Positions 24,775 to 33,914 of a stretch of DNA of 64,000 bases are shown here, one piece after another. The DNA comes from Halosaccharopolyspora lacisalsi. GTDB lineage: Bacteria > Actinomycetota > Actinomycetes > Mycobacteriales > Pseudonocardiaceae. Each line of letters begins with the position of its first letter. Positions within the stretch are counted from its first letter, which is position 1. The notes under the pieces are model-generated. The model had not been told where the DNA came from and made no database searches. It worked only from the letters and a program-made list of their open reading frames with translations. The stretch is taken from the NCBI RefSeq assembly GCF_014137975.1, contig NZ_JACGWZ010000002.1:729134-793133 (forward strand). Direction: 5' to 3'. A program made the position numbers and the translations under genes.

Positions 24775-27306
24775 ATGGGTGAGCACATCGACTTTCGCGC
24801 CGCGGAGCACCGGTCCGATACGACCCCCGTCTCGCCAGAGCTCCCCGACCTGCCGATTCGCCCCGTCCTCGGCGAGATCGGCGAACGGCTGGAGGACAGC
24901 GGCACCGCCGTCCTCGTCGCCCCGCCCGGTACCGGTAAGACGACCCTGGTACCGCTGGCGCTGGCCGAACGCGGGCTGCGCGTGGCGGTGGCCGAACCAC
25001 GCAGGCTCGCGGCCAGGGCCGCCGCCACGCGCATGGCCGAACTCCTCGGTGAGCGGGTCGGTGACCGCGTCGGCTACGCCGTGCGTGGTGATCGGCGTTC
25101 CTCGGCGAGCACCCGGGTGGAAGTGGTCACATCCGGCCTGCTGGTGCGACGGCTCCAGTCCGATCCCGAGCTGTCCGGGGTGGACGTGGTCATCCTCGAC
25201 GAGTGCCACGAACGGCATCTGGACGCCGACCTGCTGCTGGCGCTGCTGCTGGACGCGCGCGGGGGACTGCGGCCGGATCTGCGGGTGCTGGCCACCTCGG
25301 CGACGGTCGCCGGCGACCAACTGGCGACCCTGCTCGGCGAGGACTCCCCCGCCCCCGTCGTGCGAGCGCACGGGCGGCTTCATCCGGTGGGCACGAGCCA
25401 CGTCGCGCCGCTGCGCAAGGAGTCGGTCGAAGGCACCGCGGCACGTGCCGTGCGGAGCGCGCTGGACGAGCAGGGCGGCGACGTGCTCGCGTTCCTGCCC
25501 GGTGCCCGGGAGATCGCACGTACTCGCGACCTGCTCGCCGACCTCGCCGGAGTGGATGTGCTGCCGCTCCACGGGCGGCTGGCGAGCAGCGAGCAGGACA
25601 CCGCCCTGCGGCAGGGGCCACGGCGTCGGGTCGTGCTGGCCACGGCGGTCGCCGAGTCCAGCCTCACCGTCCCGGGAGTGCGCACGGTGGTGGACTCCGG
25701 GCTGTCCCGCGTCTCCCGCGTGGACCACCGGCGGGGGCTGTCCGGGCTGGTCACCGTCCGTGCCCCGCTGGCTGTCGCCGAGCAGCGCGCCGGTCGCGCC
25801 GGGCGCGAGGCACCGGGCCATGCCTACCGCTGCTGGCCCGAGCACGAGCACGGCACGCTGGCGCGTTATCCGGAACCGGAGATCCGCACCGCCGAGCTCA
25901 CCCGGCTCGCCCTGGAACTGGCCTGCTGGGGCACCCCGGACGGCAGTGCGCTGCGCTGGTGGGACGCTCCTCCGTCGGGACCGCTGGCGGCCGGGCACGC
26001 GGTGCTGACCGCGCTGGGCGCCCTGGACGCGAACGGAGCGGTCACAGAGCGGGGACGGCGCATGGCCGGCCTCGGACTCCACCCACGGCTGGCTCGCGCG
26101 TTGTTGGACGGCGGCGAAAGCACCGGACGTCGCACCGCCGCCGAGGTCGTGGCGCTGCTCGACGACGACAGCCTCACCCAGGACACCGAACTCGCCACGG
26201 CGCTGCGCAAGTTGCGTGGCAAGGCTCCGGGCGCCCAACGCTGGCGGCGCGAGGTGCGGCGCCTGGAAAACATGGTGCCCGACACACCGAAGCCACCACA
26301 GGACGGCGACGACGCTCTGGTGGTGGCGTTGGCGCATCCCGAACGGTTGGCCCGCCGCCGTGCACCTCGATCCCGCGTGTACCTGATGTCCGGCGGGACC
26401 GCCGTGGAGCTCCCCCGCTCCGAAGTGCGCGAGGACCCGTCGGGGATGCCCACTTCCGAGGGACTCGCCGGATCGGAGTGGCTGGCCATCGCGGTCGCCG
26501 AGCGCAGTCCCGGCCGCGTGCACGGGTTCGTCCGGCTGGCGGCGCGGGCCGATCAGTCCCTCGCCGAACAGGCCGCGCCGGGACTGCTGTCCGAGACCGA
26601 GGAGATCGACTGGCACGAGGGGGACGTCCGGGCGCGCACCGTGCGCCGACTGGGATCGATCGTGCTGGCCGAGAAGGTGCTGACGACGCCCCCGGCGGAC
26701 GCGGTGCGAGCCGCGCTGCTCGAGGGCCTTCGCACCGCGGGCACGGAGCTGCTGCACTGGGACGACGACGCCCGGCAACTGCGGCACCGGCTCGCTTTCC
26801 TCCATCGCGTCTTCGGGGCCCCGTGGCCGGCCACCGGGGAGGAGGACCTGCTCGCCGTCGCGGACACGTGGCTGGAACCCGAGTTGTCGGCGGCGCGCAC
26901 CCGAGCCGACCTGGAACGTCTCGACGCCGGCAGCGTGCTGCGTCGCCTGCTGCCCTGGCCGGAGGCCGGACGGCTCGACGAACTCGCCCCGAACCGCGTC
27001 GAGGTTCCCTCCGGGGCCCGGGTACGGGTCGACTACGAACCGGAGCAACCGGCCCTGCCGGTGCGGTTGCAGGAGGTCTTCGGCTGGACGAGCGTGCCCG
27101 TGATCGCCGAGGGGCGGGTCCCGGTGCTGATGCGGCTGCTCGACCCCGCCGGCCGCCCCGCCGCGGTCACCGGCGACCTGGAGTCCTTCTGGCGCAACGG
27201 CTACCGGCAGGTCCGTGCCGATCTCCGGGGCCAGTACCCGAAGCACTCCTGGCCCGACGACCCGCTGACCGCCGCACCCGCTCGCCCCGACCGCAGCGGC
27301 AGGTAG
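24775..27306 (+). CDS. hrpB: ATP-dependent DExH-box helicase HrpB
   Basis: 843 residues from ATG 24775. An in-frame extension to 24676 lacks coding character. Motif I APPGTGKTT, motif Ia EPRRLAARAAATRMA, motif II DECHERHLD, motif III TSATV, then LPLHGRLASSEQ, motif V TAVAESSLTVPGVR and motif VI QRAGRAGRE are all present. They are followed by the HA2-like region and the long HrpB-specific C-terminal domain ending in FWRNGYRQVRADLRGQYPKH. This is a putative RNA helicase, and the physiological substrate in bacteria is poorly known. Its 3' end overlaps the DUF1990 gene on the other strand by about 100 bp. Confidence 0.95.
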   Translation: MGEHIDFRAAEHRSDTTPVSPELPDLPIRPVLGEIGERLEDSGTAVLVAPPGTGKTTLVPLALAERGLRVAVAEPRRLAARAAATRMAELLGERVGDRVGYAVRGDRRSSASTRVEVVTSGLLVRRLQSDPELSGVDVVILDECHERHLDADLLLALLLDARGGLRPDLRVLATSATVAGDQLATLLGEDSPAPVVRAHGRLHPVGTSHVAPLRKESVEGTAARAVRSALDEQGGDVLAFLPGAREIARTRDLLADLAGVDVLPLHGRLASSEQDTALRQGPRRRVVLATAVAESSLTVPGVRTVVDSGLSRVSRVDHRRGLSGLVTVRAPLAVAEQRAGRAGREAPGHAYRCWPEHEHGTLARYPEPEIRTAELTRLALELACWGTPDGSALRWWDAPPSGPLAAGHAVLTALGALDANGAVTERGRRMAGLGLHPRLARALLDGGESTGRRTAAEVVALLDDDSLTQDTELATALRKLRGKAPGAQRWRREVRRLENMVPDTPKPPQDGDDALVVALAHPERLARRRAPRSRVYLMSGGTAVELPRSEVREDPSGMPTSEGLAGSEWLAIAVAERSPGRVHGFVRLAARADQSLAEQAAPGLLSETEEIDWHEGDVRARTVRRLGSIVLAEKVLTTPPADAVRAALLEGLRTAGTELLHWDDDARQLRHRLAFLHRVFGAPWPATGEEDLLAVADTWLEPELSAARTRADLERLDAGSVLRRLLPWPEAGRLDELAPNRVEVPSGARVRVDYEPEQPALPVRLQEVFGWTSVPVIAEGRVPVLMRLLDPAGRPAAVTGDLESFWRNGYRQVRADLRGQYPKHSWPDDPLTAAPARPDRSGR

Positions 27307-28046
27307 CGTCGCGGGGCGGGGATCACGCCCGCTCGCCGAAGTGCGCGCGGGCGGAGACGGAGGGTCCGGATACCGACGCCGTCGACGAGGTGCCCACCGA
27401 CGACGGCGGCCGCGGACCGGCAGAAACGCACCCACATGTTCAGCTGGATTTCCTTGGCCAGCCGCAGGGGGCAGTAGAGCAACCACACGACGCGCGTGCT
27501 CGGACGCGCCCACGCCTCGACGGTGAACACGAGGTCGGCACCGTCGGGCCGGGCCTCGAACTGCACCTGGCCGGCTTCGAGGTGCCCCCGCAACGTGACC
27601 AGCCGCAGGCGGTTCCGGTCCCGATGCACCACCCGAACCGGTCCGTCCCAGGGACCGGGCATGGTGACCACGAGTTCGTCCCCCACCGTCAGCTCCGTCT
27701 TCGCGGGCACGGAGGTGCGGATATCGACGACCTCGCGGGGGACGAAGCGCCCGAAATCGTGAGCCACCTCGCCGATCAGGCTCTCCGCCGTACACCGTGC
27801 CCCGGTGATCCGTACGTCGAAGCGCCGGTGGAACAAGGCGCCGACGCCGTGCTCGGCCGGTTGTACCGTCTCGTCGACCAAGGAGGGCGGCAGCCGTGGC
27901 GGAACGTCCTCGTCGGTGTCACCGATGCTCTCGCTGCGATGCAGCGGTGTGATCTGCCACATGTATCGCCAGGAGATCAGGGCCGTGCCGAACAGCCAAC
28001 GCGCCACGATGGTGGCCGGTCCGGGACGGGAGTAGGTTGCTTCCAC
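27201..28046 (-). CDS. DUF1990-family (SRPBCC-like) protein
   Basis: 281 residues from GTG 28046, chosen for GAGGAG 6 nt upstream. Segments such as TYSRPGPATIVARWLFGTALISWRYMW, here spread over residues 4-30, then LVTLRGHLEAGQVQFEA and VEAWARPSTRVVWLLYCPLRLAKE place it in DUF1990, a group of lipid- or cofactor-binding-like proteins of unknown role. The last ~30 codons overlap hrpB tail to tail. It diverges from a small membrane-protein gene and a second DUF1990 gene, forming a three-gene locus. Confidence 0.75.
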   Translation of the reverse strand: MEATYSRPGPATIVARWLFGTALISWRYMWQITPLHRSESIGDTDEDVPPRLPPSLVDETVQPAEHGVGALFHRRFDVRITGARCTAESLIGEVAHDFGRFVPREVVDIRTSVPAKTELTVGDELVVTMPGPWDGPVRVVHRDRNRLRLVTLRGHLEAGQVQFEARPDGADLVFTVEAWARPSTRVVWLLYCPLRLAKEIQLNMWVRFCRSAAAVVGGHLVDGVGIRTLRLRPRALRRAGVIPAPRRYLPLRSGRAGAAVSGSSGQECFGYWPRRSARTCR

Positions 28047-28124
28047 GCCGGGCTCCTCGTTCACGGCGATGCGACACGCTAGGAATGTCCTACCCTGGCT
28101 TCGGCGAACGAAACGGGAGGCACG

Positions 28125-28337
28125 ATGATCGAGTTTTTCCTGCGTCGAGCCGGTCTGCGCGGCACCCATCTGCACCTGATGTCGGCGGGATCGGTCGGAC
28201 TGTGCATCGGCCTGTGGATTCGCGCCAAGACCGTCGACCAGACCGAGCGCGGCAACGCCGAGCGTCGCGCGTTGTTCGTCGGCCTGTGGGCGCCCACACT
28301 GTGGCTGATCGGCGACTCGCTGCGTGACGAGGAATGA
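28125..28337 (+). CDS. Small conserved-looking membrane protein
   Basis: 70 residues with a good ribosome site (GGGAGGCACG before ATG 28125). A single hydrophobic helix (HLMSAGSVGLCIGLWI) is followed by a polar linker and a second weaker helix (RALFVGLWAPTLWLIGDSL). Its TGA overlaps the ATG of the downstream DUF1990 gene (ATGA), so the two are translationally coupled. The function is unknown. The coupling suggests that it anchors or assists the DUF1990 protein. Confidence 0.7.
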   Translation: MIEFFLRRAGLRGTHLHLMSAGSVGLCIGLWIRAKTVDQTERGNAERRALFVGLWAPTLWLIGDSLRDEE

Positions 28338-29080
28338 ACGACACCGCGGACGCGGGATTCGCTCGCGTCGACACCGAGCGCCTGCTGAACGACTTGCACG
28401 ACCGCGACGTCAACTACCGCCCCGACGAGGTCGACGCCCGACAGTGGAACTTCGACATCCACCGGGTGGCTCTGCCCCGCGAACGCCCCGGCCCTCCCGA
28501 GGAGGGCGGTGTCTGGCGGGCCGCGGCCGAGCTCATCGGCGACTACGAGTTCTCGGCACCCGGCCTCGTGCGCGCCGTCTATGATCCGGGCGAACCGCTG
28601 CCGGGCCGTCACATGCTCCTGGAAGGCCGCTTCGCCGCGTTGCGCTTCTACTTCGGTGTGCGCGTAACAAGCGTCACGGACGAGACGCGGGAACGGGGAC
28701 GACGGGCGTGGGGGTGGAGCTACGAGACGTTGCAGGGGCACCTGGAGCGCGGCCGGATCAGCTACGAGGTCGTCAAGCATCAGGACACCGGCCACGTCGA
28801 GTTCGTCATCAGCGCCCACTCCCAACTCGCCCCCACCGTGGGACCGATCCTGCGGCTCGGCTGGGTGCTGTTCGGACGTCGACGGCAGCTTTCGTTCCAC
28901 CGGAGCTGCGGGCGACGCGTGAACCGGCTCGTGCGGTCGCGACGCGGTCGGCCGGAAGCGGCCGCACCGAAGCGGGATCGAGGGCTCGTGCTGGCACCTT
29001 CGGACGCACGGGTGAGAGCGCTCGACCGGGTGGCACCGCACCGCGTCGATCCGGGACTACCTCCCACCAGCGGTCGATGA
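28334..29080 (+). CDS. Second DUF1990-family protein
   Basis: 248 residues. The core reads LNDLHDRDVNYRPDEVDARQ, FDIHRVALPRE, LIGDYEFSAPGLVRAVYD, GRFAALRFYFGVRVTSV, WGWSYETLQGHLERGRI and VEFVISAHSQLA, matching the DUF1990 domain and similar to the divergent neighbour at 27201. The C-terminal ~60 residues are Arg/Ala-rich and may be an extension past the normal end. An antisense frame with coding-like bias overlaps exactly there. It is coupled to the small membrane gene by ATGA. The function is unknown. Confidence 0.72.
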   Translation: MNDTADAGFARVDTERLLNDLHDRDVNYRPDEVDARQWNFDIHRVALPRERPGPPEEGGVWRAAAELIGDYEFSAPGLVRAVYDPGEPLPGRHMLLEGRFAALRFYFGVRVTSVTDETRERGRRAWGWSYETLQGHLERGRISYEVVKHQDTGHVEFVISAHSQLAPTVGPILRLGWVLFGRRRQLSFHRSCGRRVNRLVRSRRGRPEAAAPKRDRGLVLAPSDARVRALDRVAPHRVDPGLPPTSGR

Positions 29081-29380
29081 CCACAACGCCGTTGGTGTCG
29101 AACTCCCCCATGGCGGACAGGAGCTGTCCGGTCCCCTCGAGCCGCACGATCCCGACGATCAGGTTCGCGGGCTCGATTTTGCCCTGAGCGATCGTCGATC
29201 GTGGAGGGGTGACTGGCCGCGCCCCCACCCAGGGAATCGATTGTCCCCGGGCCCGTTCGAGCACGGGCCGAGTTCGAGATCATCCTCGGCACGAAACCGG
29301 ATGGGGGCACATCCTCGACCCGTGGAGTGTTCCGGAAAGCGGCCGACGCCGCTTCGCGACCACGCGAGCGAGGGCTGTTC
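29081..29380. other. Intergenic region with a coding-like antisense frame
   Basis: No plus-strand gene. On the minus strand, 29190 to about 29040 reads IEPANLIVGIVRLEGTGQLL, then SAMGEFDTNGVVVIDRWW, with almost only G/C third positions, which is unusual for noise. The frame continues without a stop into the antisense of the DUF1990 gene. It may be the remnant of a small gene. The upstream part (29265-29380) probably contains the promoter of the FUSC gene, but no clear boxes were seen. Confidence 0.3.
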
Positions 29381-30415
29381 ATGGAGGACTTTCGGATTCT
29401 GCTGTCGGAGGCGGTGCAGCGCGTTCGCCTGATCGCCCTGCGCGCCGTGCTGGCCGCGGTGACCGCGGCGCTGGCGTGGTGGCTGGCCGGGATCGTCCTC
29501 GAGCAGCCCTACCCCATCTTCGCGCCGATCACGGCCCTCGTCAGTCTGCTCGACGCACCGGGCACTCGGGGTACCCGGGTGTTTCGCCTCCTCGGCGGCG
29601 TCATGGTGGGAGTCGCCGTCGGCGAGGTGCTGCTGCGCTACGTGGGGGCGAGCGCATGGGAGCTCGGTGCGGCCGCGGGCATCGCCGTGCTGCTGGTGGC
29701 GACGTTCAGCATGAATCCGCTGACCGTCATCCAGGCCGGTATCGCCGCGTTGCTGGTGGTGGCCACGCACATCCCCGAGACCGGCTTCGACCGGTTGCTC
29801 AGCGCACTGCTCGGAGGAGCCCTGGCACTCGTGGTCAGTCAGGTGCTGGTCAGCCCCAGCCCCTCGGGCATGCTCGGCGGCGCCGCGCGAACCACGCTGT
29901 TCTCGGCCGCTCGAGGACTGCGCGGTGCCGCCCGGGCGCTGGACGAGGCCGATCCCGATGCGGCCCACGCCGCTCTCCGGATCGTTCGCGTCGGGTTTCA
30001 GGACCTGGCGGCGTTCCAGACGAGCCGGGACACCAGTGACCAGGTCGCCCGCCGGACGGTGCGTGGACGCAGGGAGCGGCGCTTCGTCCACCGGCTCGAT
30101 GCCCGGCTGGCTCACCTGGATTCCTTCTACACGGGCACCCTGCTCGTCACGCGGGCCGCCCACGAGATCGCCGAGCAGCGTTCCGTGGTCCCGGCGTGGT
30201 TGCTCGGCGCGATCACGGATCTCGCTCACGCCGTGGAGGTGCTCAGCGCCGACCCGCTCTCGGAAACCCGCCGCCGGCGCGCCCACGCACTGGCCGGCCC
30301 CCTGCGGCAGCTCTCTTCCACCGAGCTCACCCACCCGCTGACGACGCTGGTCACCGAAGTACGGCTGGCCGCGGCCGATCTCGCCGAACTCACCCGTGGC
30401 GAGGAGTCGGACTGA
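29381..30415 (+). CDS. FUSC-family membrane protein
   Basis: 344 residues from ATG 29381. Four to six hydrophobic segments lie in the first 170 residues (ALRAVLAAVTAALAWWLAG, YPIFAPITALVSLLDAP, VFRLLGGVMVGVAVGEVLL, AAAGIAVLLVATFSMNP), with the FUSC hallmark of a short hydrophobic repeat followed by a long helical cytoplasmic region (180-344). FUSC proteins resemble fusaric-acid and aromatic-acid efflux proteins. The substrate is unknown. The stop lies 26 bp inside the end of the convergent monooxygenase gene. Confidence 0.85.
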   Translation: MEDFRILLSEAVQRVRLIALRAVLAAVTAALAWWLAGIVLEQPYPIFAPITALVSLLDAPGTRGTRVFRLLGGVMVGVAVGEVLLRYVGASAWELGAAAGIAVLLVATFSMNPLTVIQAGIAALLVVATHIPETGFDRLLSALLGGALALVVSQVLVSPSPSGMLGGAARTTLFSAARGLRGAARALDEADPDAAHAALRIVRVGFQDLAAFQTSRDTSDQVARRTVRGRRERRFVHRLDARLAHLDSFYTGTLLVTRAAHEIAEQRSVVPAWLLGAITDLAHAVEVLSADPLSETRRRRAHALAGPLRQLSSTELTHPLTTLVTEVRLAAADLAELTRGEESD

Positions 30416-31576
30416 GCGCCTCGGCATCGTGGGCGTGGATCCAGTGCAGGGTGTTCGGCAGGTCGGCCAGGTCCCGGTCGTGGCGCGCGGCAGCGGGACC
30501 GTCAGGCAGGTGCAGCGCGTCGGAGGTGCCCCAGGAACTGCGTTGCACCTGGCGGGTCCTGGCTCGCCGCAACGTCTCGTAGCGCCACAGCGCGGCGGTG
30601 TCCTCCTCGGAGGAGGCGAGGCAGTCGGCGAGGGTCACCGCGTCCTCGATCGTCTGATTGGCACCCTGTCCGTGGTGCGGGAGCATGGCGTGCACGGCAT
30701 CGCCCAACAGGGTGATCCGGCCACGGCTCCACCGGTTCGACGGCGACTGGCCGAACAGGGCCCACCGCTGGTGCAGCGACGTGGCCGAGACCAGCTGCAC
30801 CACGGCGGGGTGCCAGCCGGTGAACGCCTCGCCGATCTCCTCGTGAGTGGTCGGGACCATCCAACCGTTCGCCGGCCAAGTGCGCGGGCCGTCGACGACC
30901 GCGAGGAAGTTGATCGTCTCGCCGTTCCCGATCGGGTAGTGCAGCAGGTGTCCACCCGGACCCATCCAAAACTGGATCGCACCGGGATCGGGCAGCAGGG
31001 TCAGCTGTTCGGCGGGGACCAGCCCGCGGAAGCCACTCGTGGCGGAGTAGGCGGCGGTGTCCTCGCCAGTCACCCAGCCGCGCACGGTGGAGTGCACGCC
31101 GTCGGCCCCCACCACCACGTCGGCGCGCGTCACGTGCCCGTCGGAGAAGGTGAGCTCGACGCCGTCGGCGGAGGCGTTCACGTCGGTCAACCGCCTGCCC
31201 AGGTGCACGCGCTCGTGCCCGCAGGCGGCGACGAGCAGGCTTTGGAGGTCCGCGCGGTGCACGCCGTAGTACGGCGCACCGAACAGCTCCTCGTAGCGGG
31301 TACCGACCGCGTGGGCGGTGATGCGGTGACCGTCCCGCCAGTGCCGGTGGATCAGCTCCGTCGGCACCACCGAGCACTCCGCCAGTTCGGAACCCAGCCC
31401 CAGCCGCCGCAACAACCTGGTGCCGTTGGCCGACAGGGCCACCGCCGCTCCCACCTCGCGCAGCTGCGACGCCTGCTCGTACACGTCGGCCTCGACACCG
31501 CGCAGGTGCAACGCGCGAGCGTGAGCCCTCCGATGCCCCCGCCGACGATCGCCACACGAGGTGCCCGGTTCGCCAT
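30390..31576 (-). pseudogene. FAD-dependent aromatic monooxygenase with N-terminal frameshift
   Basis: ATG 31576 starts NRAPRVAIVGGGIGGLTLA (FAD dinucleotide fold), but after Ala21 (about 31512) the frame breaks. One base upstream or downstream the frame continues as ALHLRGVEADVYEQASQL and runs intact to 30390 with DVVVGADGVHSTVR and ITLLGDAVHAMLPHHGQG, the second and third FAD motifs of class A hydroxylases such as salicylate hydroxylase. Restoring one base would give a normal protein of about 395 residues. Either a recent pseudogene or a sequence error. It diverges from the TetR gene and two TetR-type operators. Confidence 0.85.
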
Positions 31577-31620
31577 CCCGATCTCCGTTCCACCGCTCGA
31601 CGCCGTGCACCGATCGAGTG

Positions 31621-31636
31621 TGTACCGACCGGTACA
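31621..31636. promoter_or_regulatory. TetR-type operator, site 1
   Basis: TGTACCG-AC-CGGTACA is a perfect 7-2-7 inverted repeat in the 106-bp region between the divergent monooxygenase and TetR genes, nearer to the monooxygenase. It shares the core TACCGnnCGGTA with site 2. Confidence 0.8.
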
Positions 31637-31660
31637 TCATGGTGCAGGGCACGCTAGAGG

Positions 31661-31672
31661 TACCGCCCGGTA
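31661..31672. promoter_or_regulatory. TetR-type operator, site 2
   Basis: TACCGCCCGGTA is a 5-2-5 inverted repeat with the same core as site 1, centred 38 bp away and 11 bp before the tetR start. Binding here would block tetR expression, consistent with autoregulation. Confidence 0.75.
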
Positions 31673-31682
31673 GGGTCCAGGG

Positions 31683-32249
31683 GTGTCCGCGGCGAACGAC
31701 ACCGACAAGCGAACCGAGCTGCTGCACCGCGTCGTGCGCTATCTGGAGGCGTACGGCATCGCGGACCTGTCGCTGAGTCCGCTGGCCACGGAGCTGGGCA
31801 CCAGCAAGCGCATGCTGCTGTACTACTTCGGAAGCAGGGAGAACCTCATCGTCGAGGTGCTCGCGGCCAGTCGCCCCGAGGTGGCCGGGATCTTCAGTGA
31901 CGTCACCGACGAACCGAGCCTCCGAGCGGCGGCACTGGACCTGTGGACGGCGATCACCGTCGGCGCCCAGCAGCGTCCGATTCGCATCCTGTTCCAACTG
32001 CTGAGCCTGGCGGCCACGCAGCCGGACCGCTACGAGGCACTGGCCGTCGACGCGGTGACCGTCATGGTCGAGCCCATCGCGGAGGTCTACCAGCGGCTGG
32101 GCGCCACCCGCGCGGACGCGCGGGCCCGAGCCAGCCTGCTGGTCTCGGGACTTCGCGGCCTGTGCCAGGACAGGATCGTCACCGGCGACAGCAACCGCAT
32201 CGACGCGGCTGCTCACCTCCTCGTCGACAGCGCCACTTCACTGCGCTGA
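31683..32249 (+). CDS. TetR-family transcriptional regulator
   Basis: 188 residues from GTG 31683. The N-terminal HTH reads RTELLHRVVRYLEAYGIADL, LSPLATELGTSKRMLLYYFG, matching TetR helices 1-4. The C-terminal ligand domain is alpha-helical (RAAALDLWTAITVGAQQ, PIRILFQLLSLAATQP). The divergent flavin monooxygenase and the paired palindromes make it the likely repressor of that gene and of itself, released by an aromatic ligand. The ligand is inferred from the monooxygenase only. Confidence 0.92.
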   Translation: MSAANDTDKRTELLHRVVRYLEAYGIADLSLSPLATELGTSKRMLLYYFGSRENLIVEVLAASRPEVAGIFSDVTDEPSLRAAALDLWTAITVGAQQRPIRILFQLLSLAATQPDRYEALAVDAVTVMVEPIAEVYQRLGATRADARARASLLVSGLRGLCQDRIVTGDSNRIDAAAHLLVDSATSLR

Positions 32250-32290
32250 CTTCGTCGCCGAAACCGGAACGCTCGGCGGCCCCGGACGGA

Positions 32291-32470
32291 TCAGTCCGGT
32301 CCGGCCGAGGAACTCAACCGGCTCCGCCCGAGGAACGCCGCGACGGCGATCGCGACCAGCCAGAGGACCTGCAACGCCACAGGTCCGTCGGCCAGCGGTG
32401 TTCCCGTGGCGACGACAGCCAGCAAGAAGGGTTCGAGCTGACCACCCTGTACCTGCCACATATCCGCCAT
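32291..32470 (-). CDS. Small membrane protein
   Basis: 59 residues from ATG 32470 with two hydrophobic segments (EPFLLAVVATGTPLA and VALQVLWLVAIAVAAFLG) and a short polar tail. Third positions are GC-rich and the gene fills the space between the convergent tetR and the methyltransferase. No family recognised. Confidence 0.5.
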   Translation of the reverse strand: MADMWQVQGGQLEPFLLAVVATGTPLADGPVALQVLWLVAIAVAAFLGRSRLSSSAGPD

Positions 32471-32589
32471 GACTCCATCATGGGCACAGGTGGGCGCCGG
32501 GGGCCACCTGCACGATAAGCTCGTCCCGACGGTCGGCCACTGGTTCGGACCCATCGCGTTGGAGTAGCTCACGGCAAGGCGGTCCACGG

Positions 32590-33288
32590 GTGATTCAGAA
32601 GCAAGAGGACACACGCCCTCCACGGGGGCAACCCCTCCACGGGCCTCGACAGCGCACCACCCCTCAGTACGATCTCGTCCGGGGTGAGATCACGGTGCCC
32701 GGCGGGACGTTGCGGTTCATACACCCCCGCGAGGCCATGGACCTGCTCGACGACGAGGACGCCGACGAGCGGTTTCCGCCGTACTGGGCCGAACTCTGGT
32801 TCAGCGGCATCGAGCTGGCCCGCGTGGTCTCCTCGTGGACCCTCGCGGGCACGCCCGTGCTCGAACTCGGCTGTGGCCTGGGACTGCCCAGCATCGCCGC
32901 GGCACTGTCCGGCGGGCACGTGTCGGCCACCGACCGGTCGCGCGACGCGCTCGCGTTCACGGTCGACAACGCCCACCGCAACGGCACGACCGTCGAGACG
33001 ATGGAGTGTTCCTGGCAACGGCCGGAGTCCCTGGTCGAGCGAGGCCCGTGGCCGCTCGTGCTGGCCGCGGACGTGCTCTACGACCGGCCCAACGCCGCCC
33101 TGCTCCACACGCTGCTGCCTCGACTGGTCGAGGACTCCGGAGAGATCTGGATCGCCGATCCCCAACGTCCGCAGGCAGCGGAGTTCCTCACCGAGGCCGC
33201 CACCGACTGGTCGATCTCGACCCACGGCACCCGGATCCCCACCGTGGACATCCATCGCCTGCGACGCGGGAACCACACCGGTACCTGA
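32590..33288 (+). CDS. Class I SAM-dependent methyltransferase (family 16-like)
   Basis: 232 residues. PPYWAELWFSGIELARVV precedes the SAM motif VLELGCGLGLPSIAAAL, then VSATDRSRDALAF, and the post-II motif LVLAADVLYDRPNAA, which resembles METTL/methyltransferase-16 enzymes (nicotinamide or protein lysine methylases). The N-terminus (residues 1-25) is polar and variable. The start GTG at 32590 is the most upstream likely one, and GTG codons further in cannot be ruled out. The substrate is not predictable from sequence. Confidence 0.87.
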   Translation: MIQKQEDTRPPRGQPLHGPRQRTTPQYDLVRGEITVPGGTLRFIHPREAMDLLDDEDADERFPPYWAELWFSGIELARVVSSWTLAGTPVLELGCGLGLPSIAAALSGGHVSATDRSRDALAFTVDNAHRNGTTVETMECSWQRPESLVERGPWPLVLAADVLYDRPNAALLHTLLPRLVEDSGEIWIADPQRPQAAEFLTEAATDWSISTHGTRIPTVDIHRLRRGNHTGT

Positions 33289-33419
33289 GCCGGATCTCGT
33301 GGCGTTGTCGCACGCCGGCACGAACCCGGCATTCGCGTACCACCGTTGCCGCACGAGATGTGCACGACGGATCTCCCGGCAGGTGTTGGGTTCGCGCGAG
33401 GATGGGTAACCAGCGGGCG

Positions 33420-33713
33420 ATGAACCGTGGTGAAGAGGAACAGCGAAACCGCGCCTACTACGAACGGGGGCTGCCGGGCCATCACGACCTGCTCGCCCGA
33501 GCCACCGGCGCGCCTTCCGCGCTCAGCCCGCTCACACTGCGGCTGTGGCTGGCCGGCTTCGGGGCCGTGTTCTGCCTCGCCTCGGGGGTACTGCTGCTGT
33601 ACTTCCTGCCCCCGCTGGCCTGGTTCGGCTGGATCGTCGTCGCGCTCGGCGTCGTGGCCGTGATCGACTTCGGCTGGGTCGTGCACCGCAAGCGCCGGGG
33701 TGAACCGGGGTGA
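33420..33713 (+). CDS. Small two-helix membrane protein
   Basis: 97 residues from ATG 33420 (ATG 33402 also in frame). A polar N-terminal half (EEEQRNRAYYERGLPGHHD) is followed by two hydrophobic helices (LWLAGFGAVFCLASGVLLLYF and WFGWIVVALGVVAVIDFGWVV) and a basic C-terminus. This pattern is common in small actinobacterial membrane proteins of unknown role. The next 200 bases (33714-33914) contain nothing recognised. Confidence 0.65.
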   Translation: MNRGEEEQRNRAYYERGLPGHHDLLARATGAPSALSPLTLRLWLAGFGAVFCLASGVLLLYFLPPLAWFGWIVVALGVVAVIDFGWVVHRKRRGEPG

Positions 33714-33914
33714 GATCGGTCCTCGGCGAGAGCCGCGAGGACGCTCGAGGGCCTCGCGGCGCCGCAACCCGTACCTCGGACGGATCCAGCGCGGACCGGT
33801 ACGCCCGCAGCACCGTCTCCGGACCGGTCGGCGTCGTCACACGTCCCGTCCGGCGGTGGCACCTTCCGCACCGGCCCGCGCCGTCGGCAGCTGAGCACCC
33901 GCCACCGTCCGTCC

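Noticed and set aside
24772..27795. A 1,007-codon open frame on the strand opposite hrpB
   Set aside because: It is an antisense shadow caused by GC-rich codon bias. It has no recognisable domain, and the plus strand carries all helicase motifs.
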